From Triops longicaudatus (lineage: Eukaryota; Arthropoda; Branchiopoda; Notostraca; Triopsidae), in NCBI GenBank assembly GCA_022885665.1, contig JAGQDJ010000017.1, positions 434,001 to 498,000 of the forward strand: a stretch of DNA of 64,000 nt. The letters are read 5' to 3'. Shown here piece after piece: positions 49,201 through 61,277 of the stretch; within the stretch, counting starts at the first letter, position 1; every line of letters starts with the position of its first letter. The position numbers were made by a program, and so were the translations under genes. The notes beneath the pieces are model-generated. The model saw only the letters and a program-made list of their open reading frames with translations. It ran no database searches and was not told where the DNA came from.

Positions 49201-52200
49201 CGAAAGAATGAATTTTTATGGCGCGAAGCGTGTTGTATTAAACAAATAAAAAAAGGAAGTCAGGTGATAATTTAACATGGTAGGCAACGCCGTAGGAATT
49301 TTTCAATTCGGATCCAATGCAATTTTAAGCGCTCGTTGGCCACGGCTCTGCACTGCATTTGCCTTGATTTGCCGTTCATTGTCTATTCTTCAGTGTCTGT
49401 TTGCTCGTGTTCAGATATGCTGAACAAGCGTATTCGTTTTATTCTTTTTTCGGGGGAGTCACATCTTGGATCCCTCACCAACCCCTCTCCGTGGGAGAAG
49501 AATGACTCCAGTCTAGCGTGTATATATACATACACACACATCGCAACAATCTGCTTTTTTCGGCTCCCTTTTTCTAACTTTTGACCAAAAAAGTCAGATG
49601 AGCTGTCAAGCGCTCCTACGGATTAATCTGTAACGGACCGACGTCCGCCTCGACTCCGTCAACTTGTCAACGTCTCCTTACAAATCCCCTCACCCGCTTA
49701 AATTCTTCCCCAATCTTGTTAAAAAGGCTTGGATAGAACGAGCAGAAAGTCTGAAGTCGGTTGCAATGTCCATTAGCAGTCCGAAGTCATTACAATTATC
49801 TCGCGCGCAAGACCCAAACATTTACAATCGAATACCCTTATGTGTGAGTCATATGATATAATCGGGTGTTCTGCGTGCCACCCCCAGAAACAAAGATGAA
49901 TGACTCGAGGACTGGTGGGGATCCGAGTGGGTGGAGAATGCAAACTGAGACACTTTTTGTATGCTAAAGTTAAACTTGACGCCGTAGCGTCGTTAAATGG
50001 CATAGCGCGACAATTGTGTTGTCTGTTACAAATCGAATTTTTCGGGGGAAAAAAGGAAAAAAAGGTAACTTTTTTCAGAGGAACAGCTCGAAAAGCAGCC
50101 AAACGTGGAATCTGAGCTGATTTTAATGGCAGTTCCCCCATAGGTCCCCACGTAGGCAATTGTAACCAGAAAGGAGCTAGGGGAAAAGACGTTTGTATCG
50201 GAGGGAGTTCACTGGCTTTTTTTGGGATGAGACAATGGAAAGGCATTATGCAAACATTGTTAGCCGTTACGTGCATTCTACCGGGGGTGTATTTTTATTT
50301 TTATTAAGTAAAAATGCTCAAACGGCTTCAGGTTTCCTGTTTCCTTCATGCACTGGTTTCCGTTTTCACGGACCGCTGCAGATGATTTGTGCGAATCATT
50401 CTAATTGTCAGTCTTTGGTTTTGGTTTTAAAACTTCATGTAACTCAGATGATACATTTCCATATTGCAGTAAAGGGTTAAATCATAGCACAGTTATTTAT
50501 TTTGCGCTGTTATTCGCGTTATTTAATATCGTATTGTATTTCAGTCTTTAGTCCATGATATTCTGAGTTGTAATTTTTGCGTTTTTTTTGTCCGAAAGTA
50601 AAGCTCATTTGGTAACGTTTGGCCTGTGACTGACACTCTCAGGCTATAGCTTACAATCATAAATTGAAAGTGCTTACACACTTATCTGTGATCGTGAATA
50701 GGTGCAAATTACGAAAAACCTATTGTCAATTGAGTAGATGGCATCTTAGAAATCCATTTCTGTCGATTAAATCGAAGGTTTTTTTTGTCGCACTATTCAA
50801 GTAGAGAGTATTTCAGTTATGCAAAGGAGCTTAAAGTCCTTTGGTGTTTTTGTGTTTTTTATTCATGCATGTAATACCCGTCTATTAATCATAGTAATTC
50901 CTTATTGTTGTTGACAAACATTTTTGTCTAATTGGTACCTTTTTTATGCTAAGCTCAATTATTCCCTTAAGGCCTGGTACATGTGTCAGTGCACGGTTGA
51001 AACGCCAAGAGCTACGAATTTCACGCTAGAGAGAGAATATCGATCATCACCTGTCGTTGGCGGTGAGTGCTCAGGGTTGTCTTATTGGGGTGAATAATAG
51101 AGCGCAATGACTTCAACCCTTCTTGTTTGGGGTTAGCGTGTTGGGCGAAAGGGTTGACTGACCACCTGCTGTTGACTTCAGCCACGGATCAGTCACGGAA
51201 CACGTGGCTTGAGGTCGTTTACATGATGCTATATGATCGTGAAAAATGTTTCCTACATGTGCATTACTGTTACATGTAGATAAACGTAAAAAAGCTCTTA
51301 ACCAATAAAAAGTCAAGTATATCAGCTAAGTGTATCAATTGAGTAAAATTCGTTTTCATTTTATTTTGCTATGATTTTTTTTTCCTGGGAAAAGGCTAGT
51401 CCGTTTAAATAATTGAGTTTGAGACCATAAATTGTCAATCAGCTTTTGTTGAGTTGAAATAAAGTTTCCACCCTATTTCAACAGCTGGCCACGCGACTTA
51501 TAAAGTTCAAGGGGTTCGAAAGTTTGCTCTCTGGCTTGCTCCTGTTTAACATCAAACATGCTAACAATGAAGTGACCACACGTGCTCCGCTTGACCATAT
51601 AGCTGACCCTTTTGGGGTCGATCGACAAACGCGTCAAATGGAGCGATGGTCAGTAAAGGGTTATTAAAGGGTTCTATTGGTTTTCCGCCAAGTGGGGTTG
51701 AGTGATGACCAGATAGAATAATGAATGATGTAGCAACCGTAGGCTAGTCAATTGGCCATGGAGCAAAAGCAGAAGGATTGTTATTATCATTTGCATGGTT
51801 ATGCTCTTTACCCCTTTCAGCTCGTCTTTATGGTGACAATTAATGTAAATTAAGAGCGGCGCCAGTCTGGTGCTTCACCTTTGCGCAGATTATTGCCATT
51901 ATCATAAGGTACAAACGCAAAGAAAAGTACTTTCCGAGTGACAAAGCCGAATGACTTCTTCAAACAAGTATAATGAATAGATGTATGAGAGCTTAATATG
52001 TCACGCATATGAAGAGAATAATAAAGCAAGGTGCAGATGACTGCGGGGATGAGACTCCTCACTTGCCTCCGAGTTAAAAGTTTGGCCATCTGTCCGTGTG
52101 TACTCGAGCATGTGTGGGGATGGTGTCACGGTGTGTAAAAGCCCAGAAAACTTCCCCCCCTTGTCATGCATACATGGAGTATTCAGAGTATGACCATGCA

Positions 52201-54093
52201 AACCCCTTACGGGGATCTGATGTTTCCAAAAGGGCTTGTCACGCCCTCTTTTCTGTTCACTTGTGTGTCGATTAAAGCGCATTAATTGTGAGAGTTTACA
52301 CACGTGGGTATCATACATTTTCGACTTGGTGGGGTCTGATCCATCAATTAAAACCTGAAATAGAGCGATGCAATACATACGTTGTTACCTTTTTATATTC
52401 AGAGCGCATTGTCCTATTGAGACAATGTCACTACATTAGATGACTAATTGACTACAGAAAGGTTACTCTTTTTTTCGGACCACCCATTTCGTTTCAACGG
52501 AAATAATTTACTAATAGCTGTCGGTATTGTTTTAGACTTTAAGCAATTTTTTGCAATTTGTCAGTATTTTCCCATGTACTGCCACAGTGATGTAGAAATT
52601 TACGTGTAACTTTTCATGTTTTACTGTCAGAGGTATACTTTTAGCAGAGAAAATTCCTCAATCTGAAAGATTTTGCCCAAACGGAAATGACAGAACCTGT
52701 GCAGTAATCTCCAGGGAGTTCTTCGGGATAACATAAGGGTCGGAGAAGGAAAGACGTATTTACAGGAGAGGGAGCAGCGAGATTAATGAACGGGAAGCAG
52801 AAGATCAAACAGGTTTGCTTGCAGTGTCATCCTTCATGCATAAAACTACGTTTATATCACTTATCCATGTGATGCTCACTATAGAGCCTAGTGTTCTCGA
52901 TACATGTATTTAATTTGGGGGAAGGGGCAAGTTTGCTGCTAGAGAAAAAAAAAGAAGGCAGGGAATTGCTGTGTACAAAGGCTTAAACCAAGCATGGCAA
53001 AAACTACTCAGTCATCTCGTTTTACTGCATAGTCTGTGTACACAATTTTCGAGTTACGCGAAGTTTGAGAATATGCAAAAATTATGGGAAAATAATATTC
53101 GTGGCAATAATTTTCACTCTGAACGAGTAAACTTCGCTCCGAACTTAAGAAAAAGCGCGAACTTGTTTAAAAGGTACCGTTCAAATTCCGCAGTCGTAGA
53201 GTAAGATGGGAGAGTAAGATGACCTGTCCTCAAGGCTTGACGAATTCTGAAATTTAAAATTGGCGAAGTAATTTGATGAAATCCAATGATTTACTAGCAG
53301 CATTATACGAGTATGCTTCTTACGTTATTTCTTGTGAAAAAAAAAACAGTGGCACCTCCAATCTCTTTGTACTGAATTCTAGACTTTCCATACCGGTCAC
53401 TTTGGTTGAAAAATAATACAAGATATGTAATAAGCGTATGCATGAATTTATCTCCTACCATTTTAAATTGCCGTTGAGAAATGTTTCGTGTCGAGAAGCG
53501 GGTTTCCGTGCGGAAAATGTGCGGAATAAATGTCGTAAGGTTGGTATTCAATATATTCGTTTATACAAATTTACCTCCTGAATAGGAAATAGCTCCAACT
53601 CTTCCATTGTTGGTTTCCAATCGGATTAATTAGAGTGGGGTACATTACTTCCCGACTTTAAATCTTCGACGAAGATTCCCGACTGCACTCGGTTCGCCTG
53701 GTGCCGTTTAGCTAGGCTTATTTGGTTCACATCCTTGTTATGCTGCTTCAAAACTAACCGCGCACACGAAAAAATGTGAAAGCAAAGTTTTAGTGCTGTG
53801 ATAATTATTCTGCATCGAGACATCGTGGACACATCCTTAGTGTGTCTGTAGCCAAAACGACGCGAATTAATGACGTTACAAATAGCTTGAAGCTCACGAT
53901 AGTTGCGAGATAGACGCTCAAACGGAATAAGGTAAGTTAGCACAAAGAAATAAAAAAAAAGCTTCTAATTTGGCGTAAATAAGACTCCTTAGCGTTGCAA
54001 TATTAATACGATAAATAAATTACTTACAGAAGTTTAAATCTCACCTTATGAGATAAGTTATTATAACATTTTTTTTTTTTTGGTTATGTAAGG
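46220..54093. other. Gene-poor region, 7.9 kb
   Basis: No gene is supported on either strand. A GC-richer island at about 46960-47420 carries three CACGTG E-boxes (47148, 47179 and 47238) and TTTCCCGCC at 47161, so it may be a promoter of an unseen gene or the distal promoter of channel B. Open frames at 49773-50276 (minus), 52001-52378 (minus) and 53626-53943 (minus) have no recognisable features. Confidence 0.6.
47148..47243. promoter_or_regulatory. E-box cluster with E2F-like site
   Basis: CACGTG at 47148, 47179 and 47238, with TTTCCCGCC at 47161, within 96 bp of GC-rich sequence. Such a group is typical of an active promoter or enhancer, but no gene start was found next to it. Confidence 0.35.
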
Positions 54094-55464
54094 ATGGACC
54101 GCGTTGTGGCTTTAATTGACATGGATTGCTTTTACGTTCAAGTGGAAGAACGGGACAACCCACAAAATAAAGGCATACCTGCTGTTGTTTGTCAGTATAA
54201 AACATTTCGAGGAGGAGGGTAATTTTCTATTCTTATTATTATGGAACCAAATCTAACGATTTTTTTTATATCTTAGCATCATTGCAGTGAACTATGAAGC
54301 CCGAGCGAAAGGTGTAACTCGAAACATGAGAGGAGATGATGCCAAGGAAAAGTGCCCAAATATTATTATGTATCGTGTTCCAGAGCAACGCGGTAAAGCG
54401 AATCTTACCAGGTAAAATTTTTTTAATGATCTTAACACTCAAAGTTACTTTGAAATTGTTTAGGTATCGGAACGCCGGAAAAGAAGTAATAGATGTTTTG
54501 TGCCAATTTGGAGCTTGTGTCGAAAGAGCTAGTATCGATGAAGCCTATATTGACCTAACGGACGTAGTTAAGGACAAGCTGAAAGAATTTAAGGATTCCC
54601 CGTCCCTCTCAGCTGACGATCTTCCTTCGACTTTCGTCATCGGCTTGGACTTAACTGAAGACAGGGAGCAGGGTAATTTTTCATTTTATAACGCAAGTGA
54701 AATAGAGACTCATAGTATGCGTAGGATTGCAAGACTGGTTAGAGAATCTTAATGAGATGAACGAAAATGATTTACGGCTCACTCTGGGTGCCGTAATTGT
54801 AGAGAAAATGAGAGCTGCTGTAAAGTCACAGACCCAGTTTTGTTGCTCTGCAGGAATAGCACATAATAAGGTATAAAAATTAAGAAATCCCGTAAATGCA
54901 TTTTTAGTAACAATAAACGTTTAACGACCGGACGTTGTTGCAGATGCTGGCCAAGCTTGCGTGTGGCGTTAACAAGCCTAATAAGCAAACAGTCATGCCG
55001 ATGACGGCAGTTGATGACTTTTTCAAGACGATGCCGTTAAAGAAGGTGCGAAACTTGGGTGGAAAATTAGGCCTTTCCTTGAAATTAGAGTTAGGATGTG
55101 AGACTATGGGAGACTTGGCCGCTATTCCCTTGAAAACCCTTCAACAACATTTCAGCGAAAAAACGGCGTAATTGCTATGTTTTATTAATTTTATCCTTAT
55201 ATTAAAAATAAATTTATAAACGTGTACTTACCCCTTATTTTTACATTTGTATCTTCGTACAGTTCGTGGCTATATGACTACGCGAGAGGATTCGATTACG
55301 AGCCCGTTAGCTCCAGGCGCTTACCCAAGTCTATTGCCTGCAACAAAAATTTCCCGGGCAGGGAAGCGCTAGACACTCGCGAGAAAGTATCATATTGGTT
55401 GGGCCAACTGGCTGAAGAAGTTGCTGAGAGACTGGCAGCGGACAAAGAAGCCGTAATCCGTTTC

Positions 55465-55499
<35 letters not shown>

Positions 55500-56694
55500 A
55501 TCTGTTTTCCTTTGTCTTGTAACTGCAGAGTTCAGTTTTAAATTAGTTCAGTAAAAATTCTCTTAAGGGTACACTGTCAACAGATTCTAACAAGTTATGG
55601 CTTTTTTGTAATATAGAATAACAGAACAGCCCATTCTTTGACCCTGACGGTCCAGCAAGAATCTGAGAAGAGACCTTCTTCCTTTTCACGTGCCGTTCCT
55701 TTGACAAGCTACGATGCCTCTCGGATCACTAGTGATACTCTTGCAGTTTTAATTCGAGAATGTGACATTTCTGCCACGCAAAACCAATGGTAATTAAATA
55801 GTCATAAGTAAAAGCGCTTAAAATAACATTGAGCACCAGAAAATGGACGCATAAAATATGATTCGGAGGTCAGAAAGCACTTACTTCTTTTCCGGAATTT
55901 CGTCTCTGTTTCAATAAAGGAACCCACCGATTACGTGCATGGGTCTAGCTGCTAGCAAATTTGAAAAAGATGTATCGCCCACGTTTGGAAAAATTGAACG
56001 TTTGTTTGCGCGACAGGCTGAACGGAATTTGAACAAATCTGGGGGATCTGCTTCTGCAGATATTAGTGAAAATTCCAGCAGTGAGTGGGAGGATGAGCCT
56101 TTTACAGAAGTGGAACCGAAATCGGAAGAAAACCCCAAACCGAGCTCGCTATCTTTTTTCGCTCGGTGGAAATCAGCTGAAAAAACTAATCATACAACCC
56201 AAAACGCGCCCTCTACATCTGCGCAAGTGGCTTTCAGTAATGACGATCACGAAGCGACCATTGACGTACACGAACTTTTTCCTAACTTGGACGAAATCGA
56301 TGAAGGGACACTACGACTGTTGCCGCCGTCGATCCAGAAAGCTGTCAATCAAGAATTGGTAGTTCATAAGGCACGTCAAGCAGGCAAAGAAGTGTTACGC
56401 AAAGTAGGGATCGCCAAATTTGCTACTCAAAGCCCCGATGAAGTTAACGCGACAAATTTAGACAATTCGGAAGATCAGGATTCAGTGATTTGCGAGCAAT
56501 GTGGAAAACGTATTCCTGTGTGGGATTTGCCCGAACATTCCGACTACCACGTAGCTTTGGAAGTGCAAAAGAATTTTCATGCAGAAAGCACAACTACTTT
56601 GAAAAGGAAAAAAGACTCAAACACTCAGTCTAAAAGCACTGTCGAAAAGAAAGTACGAACAATTGATTCTTTCTTTATTCCGAAGGATAGGTAA
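54094..56694 (+). CDS. DNA polymerase eta (Y-family)
   Basis: Translesion polymerase that copies past UV cyclobutane dimers. Exons: 54094-54218, 54277-54411, 54464-54672, 54725-54870, 54944-55167, 55263-55452, 55617-55789 and 55920-56694. They total 1977 nt, or 658 residues, all in phase. The catalytic carboxylates are present: Asp9 in ALIDMDCFYVQVE, and Asp112-Glu113 in ERASIDEAYIDLT. AHNKMLAKLACGVNKPN and VRNLGGKLG mark the thumb. SIACNKNFPGREAL begins the little finger. The tail has a ubiquitin-binding zinc finger (Cys592, Cys595, His607, His611; CEQCGKRIPVWDLPEHSDYH) and a terminal PCNA-binding motif RTIDSFFIPKDR. A run of about 29 T lies just inside intron 6. The protein is slightly shorter than the human one because of a compact linker. 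Confidence 0.98.
55467..55495 (+). repeat. Poly(T) run in POLH intron 6
   Basis: About 29 uninterrupted T, beginning 15 bp after the exon end. Its length is likely to vary between individuals or reads. Confidence 0.9.
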
Positions 56695-56767
56695 CATTAT
56701 AAAAAATGAAATTTGTATATACAACAGGTATAAAGAAGCTTAACTTATTCGTCACGTCCAGCGATTG

Positions 56768-56773
56768 AATAAA
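56768..56773 (+). terminator. Poly(A) signal of POLH
   Basis: AATAAA, 73 bp after the stop codon and just before the stop of the converging protease gene. Confidence 0.6.
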
Positions 56774-56788
56774 GTCAGTAACAATGCC

Positions 56789-58691
56789 TTAATAAATTTG
56801 CGCCTGAATCCAGTTGATGTAGTCGGACACTTTGGTGTACAGTCCTGGTAAACTAGGTCTGGCACAACCAAAACCGGCCGAAACAATACCCACAATTGAA
56901 GTCTGGCCTTGGCTTTCGCTCATCAAAGGACCGCCGCTATCGGCCTGAGAAAAAAAGGAAATAAAAAATTATAGACACATTCCTTCGGAGTAATGGTGGG
57001 AAAAGAGAAAGCATTGGTTGTGGATAAGAAAGCTAATTACGAACCCGACAGGCATCCTTTCCCCCATCGCGTAGTCCTGCGCAAATATGACTTGAATGCA
57101 ACTGAAAATTTTTTTTCATTCCTCGAGCAATCCATTGCTGGCATTCGTCCCGATTAACCAAAGGCAGTTCCACTTTATGCAAGACATCAGTTCGGCGACC
57201 GCCTGGAGAACGGAGAAAAGCACAATACATTAATGATTTCGTTCATGAAAAATTTCACGCTTCGATGCTACACTAATGTTTCATGAATAAGTCATCCTAG
57301 TTTGCACCAAACTGTATATATAAAAAAGGTAATGTAATGTTAGGTAAGGTAAGGTAAAAATCTTGCGATATTTTAGTACTCGCTTTCACGCTAGATGATT
57401 TTAGTCACAATTAACTTGGTGTTTTCGAAAATGTACACCTTTTCCTATCCTGAGGCTACTGTACCTCCACTTTCTCTTAATTGACGATTACGTAGAGAAA
57501 ATGTTATGAAGAAGTTTACAAAAATCATTAGACACTTTTAAAACTTTTTTTCGCAGAAAATTTACCACAACCTCAAAGGTATTGCTTAAATTTTTTGCAA
57601 AGTTATCGATTAAAGCTCATGTAAATAACAAAGTTTCACAACAAAACCACGATAGCCTTTCTGCAAGCAGCGTTATTTTAAGCACTACGACGTAACGGTT
57701 TTTAAATATATCCTTTTAATCCCTTGAATTCTTTTTATACCTCCAGGAGTTGTGAACCCTTAATTTGTGCCGAAAACGTAGAAAAAAAATTTAACAAGAG
57801 TTGGGTGATACTGTTAAAAAAATCACTGTAGCGCAAGACCTAAAGCTTAGTTAGCGATATGTCTGGAATCTTAACATTTCTCACGTAATTCAAGCATGTC
57901 AGTGAGAAAAGTGGATACGTTTTAGAATAGTTCCATGGGAATTATTGTCGCGAAAGACATTTTGTTACGAAATTCTAGAATTGAAGGCCCATTTAAAGCG
58001 GCCAAAACTGAAGTGAAATATTGACCTGTGTTTCTTGACAAACTTACTTTCAGTGAGCCAACCCCAGCCTGCTACTGTCAGACGACTGACTTCGGATGCG
58101 GTCGCACTGGGTAAACAGATGGGTTGAACGTTAGAAGACCACTCAACAGGTTCGGAGAGTTCGACAAGGCCAATGTCATGGTGAAACACACTGTCCACAT
58201 AGTTCGGATGTATAATTACGCTTTTAACACTGTATTCCTTTGCTCCCTTTTTGGCAACGCTTGTTTCACCGACGACAACTTTGAGAACGTTGGTACGCAA
58301 CCTGTAGAAATATTCATTAATATATAGCGTATTTAACATTTGATTTTCATTTTACTTGTAAACGCAGTGCCCCGCCGTTAGCACCCATCGCTTGCTAATT
58401 AGCACTCCTCCGCAGTTATGTTGTCCTCGATACTTGAAGGCGACTATCCACGGAAACTCTGAAATTTCTATCTTCTCTCCACCGACAATTCGTTCATTTC
58501 GGGAAATATCACTTCGGACACCACAAAAGTAACCGCTAACTGGTAAGTAAACGCAAACGTTTAATAAGTAGGTCTCGTAGCAACTTAATGTCTCGTTTTC
58601 TTTAATCTTTTGTTTTACCGTCGATTTCAGCCTTTGTAGCGGCGTGGAATAGAGAAAGCAGAAGTACAGCGAGCACTCGTTTAACCCACAT
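56789..58691 (-). CDS. Secreted trypsin-like serine protease (S1A)
   Basis: Chymotrypsin-fold endopeptidase. Exons: 58691-58619, 58539-58356, 58301-58048, 57202-57045 and 56944-56789, giving 825 nt and 274 residues in phase. Signal peptide MWVKRVLAVLLLSLFHAATKA is followed by a short propeptide with Cys30 and the activation site ERIVGGEK, cleaved after Arg41. The triad is His82 (LTAGHC), Asp128 (HHDIGLVEL) and Ser226 (ADSGGP). Asp220 occupies the position that sets trypsin-like Arg/Lys preference. The residue before Asp-Ser is Ala224, where almost all relatives have the oxyanion-hole Gly. Ala246 stands where Trp215 is usual (VSAGFGCARP). The donor after Arg223 is GTTCGT, a weak site. No clip or CUB domain is seen. 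It converges on POLH, with 94 bp between the stops. Confidence 0.96.
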
Positions 58692-59824
58692 CTCTGAAGC
58701 GAACCTGATGAACAACTATTGGACTAGAAGTACGTACAATGTGGAAGAACTAGCTGCGACTGCCAAGCTCGTGCTCCAGTTAACGGCGGTGTTATTGTTT
58801 GACTCAACTTTTGTCCCGCTTTTGTGCGTTTAAATCATTGGCACTGTATTGGACGGTCACTTTCCAACGACTAAACGGACTACACAAGATTGCGTGACCT
58901 TTTTATACTGCCTGACTCTGAAATATCACTCTCGTGAGTCTACTGGCTTATAGACTGGCACGTTTCTCACAAACATCTTGGTCTTCATCCTCTTTTTATG
59001 CAAATTCGAAGCGGTTACGCGCTTCCCAGCTAAAGGCAATAAGCGTCTTATCGGATCGACATATCCAATGAAAGCGTTTTGGGGAAGAAAGATGGAAACC
59101 CAAGGATTTCTTTCCATTTTCTCCAGTTTCTCCTCCAACCTCTGGCGCATCCTCCATCTGCCACCAGCCAGGAAATATGTCTACTTTCTCCGACCGCTTT
59201 CGGCTTCTTGACTTTCACTTTTATCGCTGGACGAGACCAAGGGGAGAAAAGATATCAAGGAAAGCCTCCTATGGATATGTGGGTTATTTATTCAGACCTA
59301 ATGACTGGCAAGACAGCTTTCCATTTTCTTTTGCCATTGCTTGGCCGCGATTTATCTACAGAGGATAAGCAGAAAAAAGTTTTAAAAATACAGAAACTAG
59401 AGTATTTTTAGAATAAAGAATAACACTGCGCTGTTTGCACTTTCTTAGTAGTTAATAGGAGCGTCTGTATTAAATGCGATAAGATTTTTCATATACTTAA
59501 TATTTGCGAAATTTGTATTATTGTATTACAGTTCCCGCCGTTTATTTAAATAGTCATATTCCCTTAGCCGGGGAAAACCACGTGACATTTTTTGCGACAA
59601 GTTTCCTATTAGAATAAAACTATCAAAATTTAAGTAAAAGTGAGGAAAATGAAGCAACCCAACAGAAAAGAGGGAGAATATGCTTTCAACGTTAAAGGAT
59701 GATTACTCGTTCAACACAATCGGGCACATTATCCATAAATTTCGTATTTGAATTTGTGTCTGATAATGACTGCTACAGCCGCTAGAGGCAAAAATTCCAG
59801 CGCGGTTGAAAACAAAGTTTTGTG
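58692..59824. promoter_or_regulatory. Divergent region between the protease and NUP133
   Basis: 1133 bp between two oppositely oriented start codons. It presumably carries both promoters and leaders. I see no clear motifs. Short open frames at 58978-59411 look non-coding. Confidence 0.4.
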
Positions 59825-61195
59825 ATGGACCGGAAATCTTTTGCCAAAGCGGGATTTAAAGGGTATATTTAAGAATTATTTGCTATTTGAAAGTTAATGC
59901 TTTTATATAGTGGTAGCTTACTGAACATAAGCAACCGCTCTTTGAATGTGTCTCGTTCCCACGTGGTTGCCGAGACTTCAAATTACCGGCTCGAGAATTA
60001 TGGCGGAATCAATCTTCCTGTTGCTGTTATTGAAGTTTTGTCCTCTGTTGACCGTAAGTTTGGCCTTAGTATACTTTCGGACACTTATCAGTCATCTATT
60101 CATTACTAATTCTTGTTATTAACCCACCAGATAACGTGGAAAGGAGCGTAAAGCTGTCAGAGAATGGTTGGGCATGGTTTGTGTGTGCCAGACATTTGAT
60201 AGTTTGGCGTTTCGCGAAAGTCAGCGGTCCAGCAGCTAAGAAAGGCTTACAGACTTCCAAAGCTTATGAATTAATTCTTCCACCAAGCGATTTAGCTCAC
60301 AGAGCTGAATTAGTAGCTGTTTGGGCGACTTCAGATGCCAAAGTTCCGTCGTGTGTAGCCGTTTCTCCTGAAGGAACTGCTCGCTATTGGCCTAGCATAG
60401 CCCATGAGGGGGTTTCGGTCGAAACTCACGCCGATCTTCAGGTAAATATCGGGATTAGCAAGGTTTAGTCGCTGTAATAGTTTTCTTCCAGGGCCAAGAA
60501 TGCGACAGTTTGATCCTGTGCCCTAACACTGGCTGTATTGTTGGTACTACAACCGGCAATGTCATGTTACTTCAGCCGAAAGATGACGACAATAGACATA
60601 CCCTAACTTACCGTATGCTAAAGGTACCCCAGGGTTTGTTAGGCTCTTTCAGCAGACGAATGTCATCGTTTATTTTTGGAAGCATGTCGTCCCACTCTGC
60701 CGAATTGGTAAATTTTTTTATTGTTTCGTCTAGCTGTATAACCCCTTTTTATGCAATTTTTATTTAGCGATTGGTCAAACTATTGCACGTAGAAGAAGCT
60801 TACGAACAATTCCTTTTGGTTCTTACCAGCTACAACCTTCAAAAGTGGTGTATATCTGAAAGAGACAACGAGAGACTCGTGTACCAAGTCGATGTTGAAA
60901 AACTAGCTCGAGAAGCTTTCATTGCCAACGTTTGGGTACAGTTGTTTTTTTCTTCGTATCGATTTTTCTTTGATATTTTAGTTACTCGTGAACAAGGAGT
61001 TTTTCATCGCGCATAATATAATACACAATTACACGTTTAATATAATCTTTATTTAACAGAGTCGAGATACAGCATCTTTAAGTAGCTTGAAACTTTGGAT
61101 GCTTGATGTTCAGCCGACTTCACATGGAATTATTATATTGATGGCTGCCATGAATCCCAACGTTTCCCAGCAACTTCATTACGCTTTAGGTAAAA

Positions 61196-61277
<82 letters not shown>

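Noticed and set aside
49773..50276. 167-codon minus-strand frame
   Set aside because: Unusual composition and no recognisable family; probably non-coding.
53626..53943. 105-codon minus-strand frame just upstream of POLH
   Set aside because: Could be a divergent short gene, but there is no domain, no clear start and no splice support.
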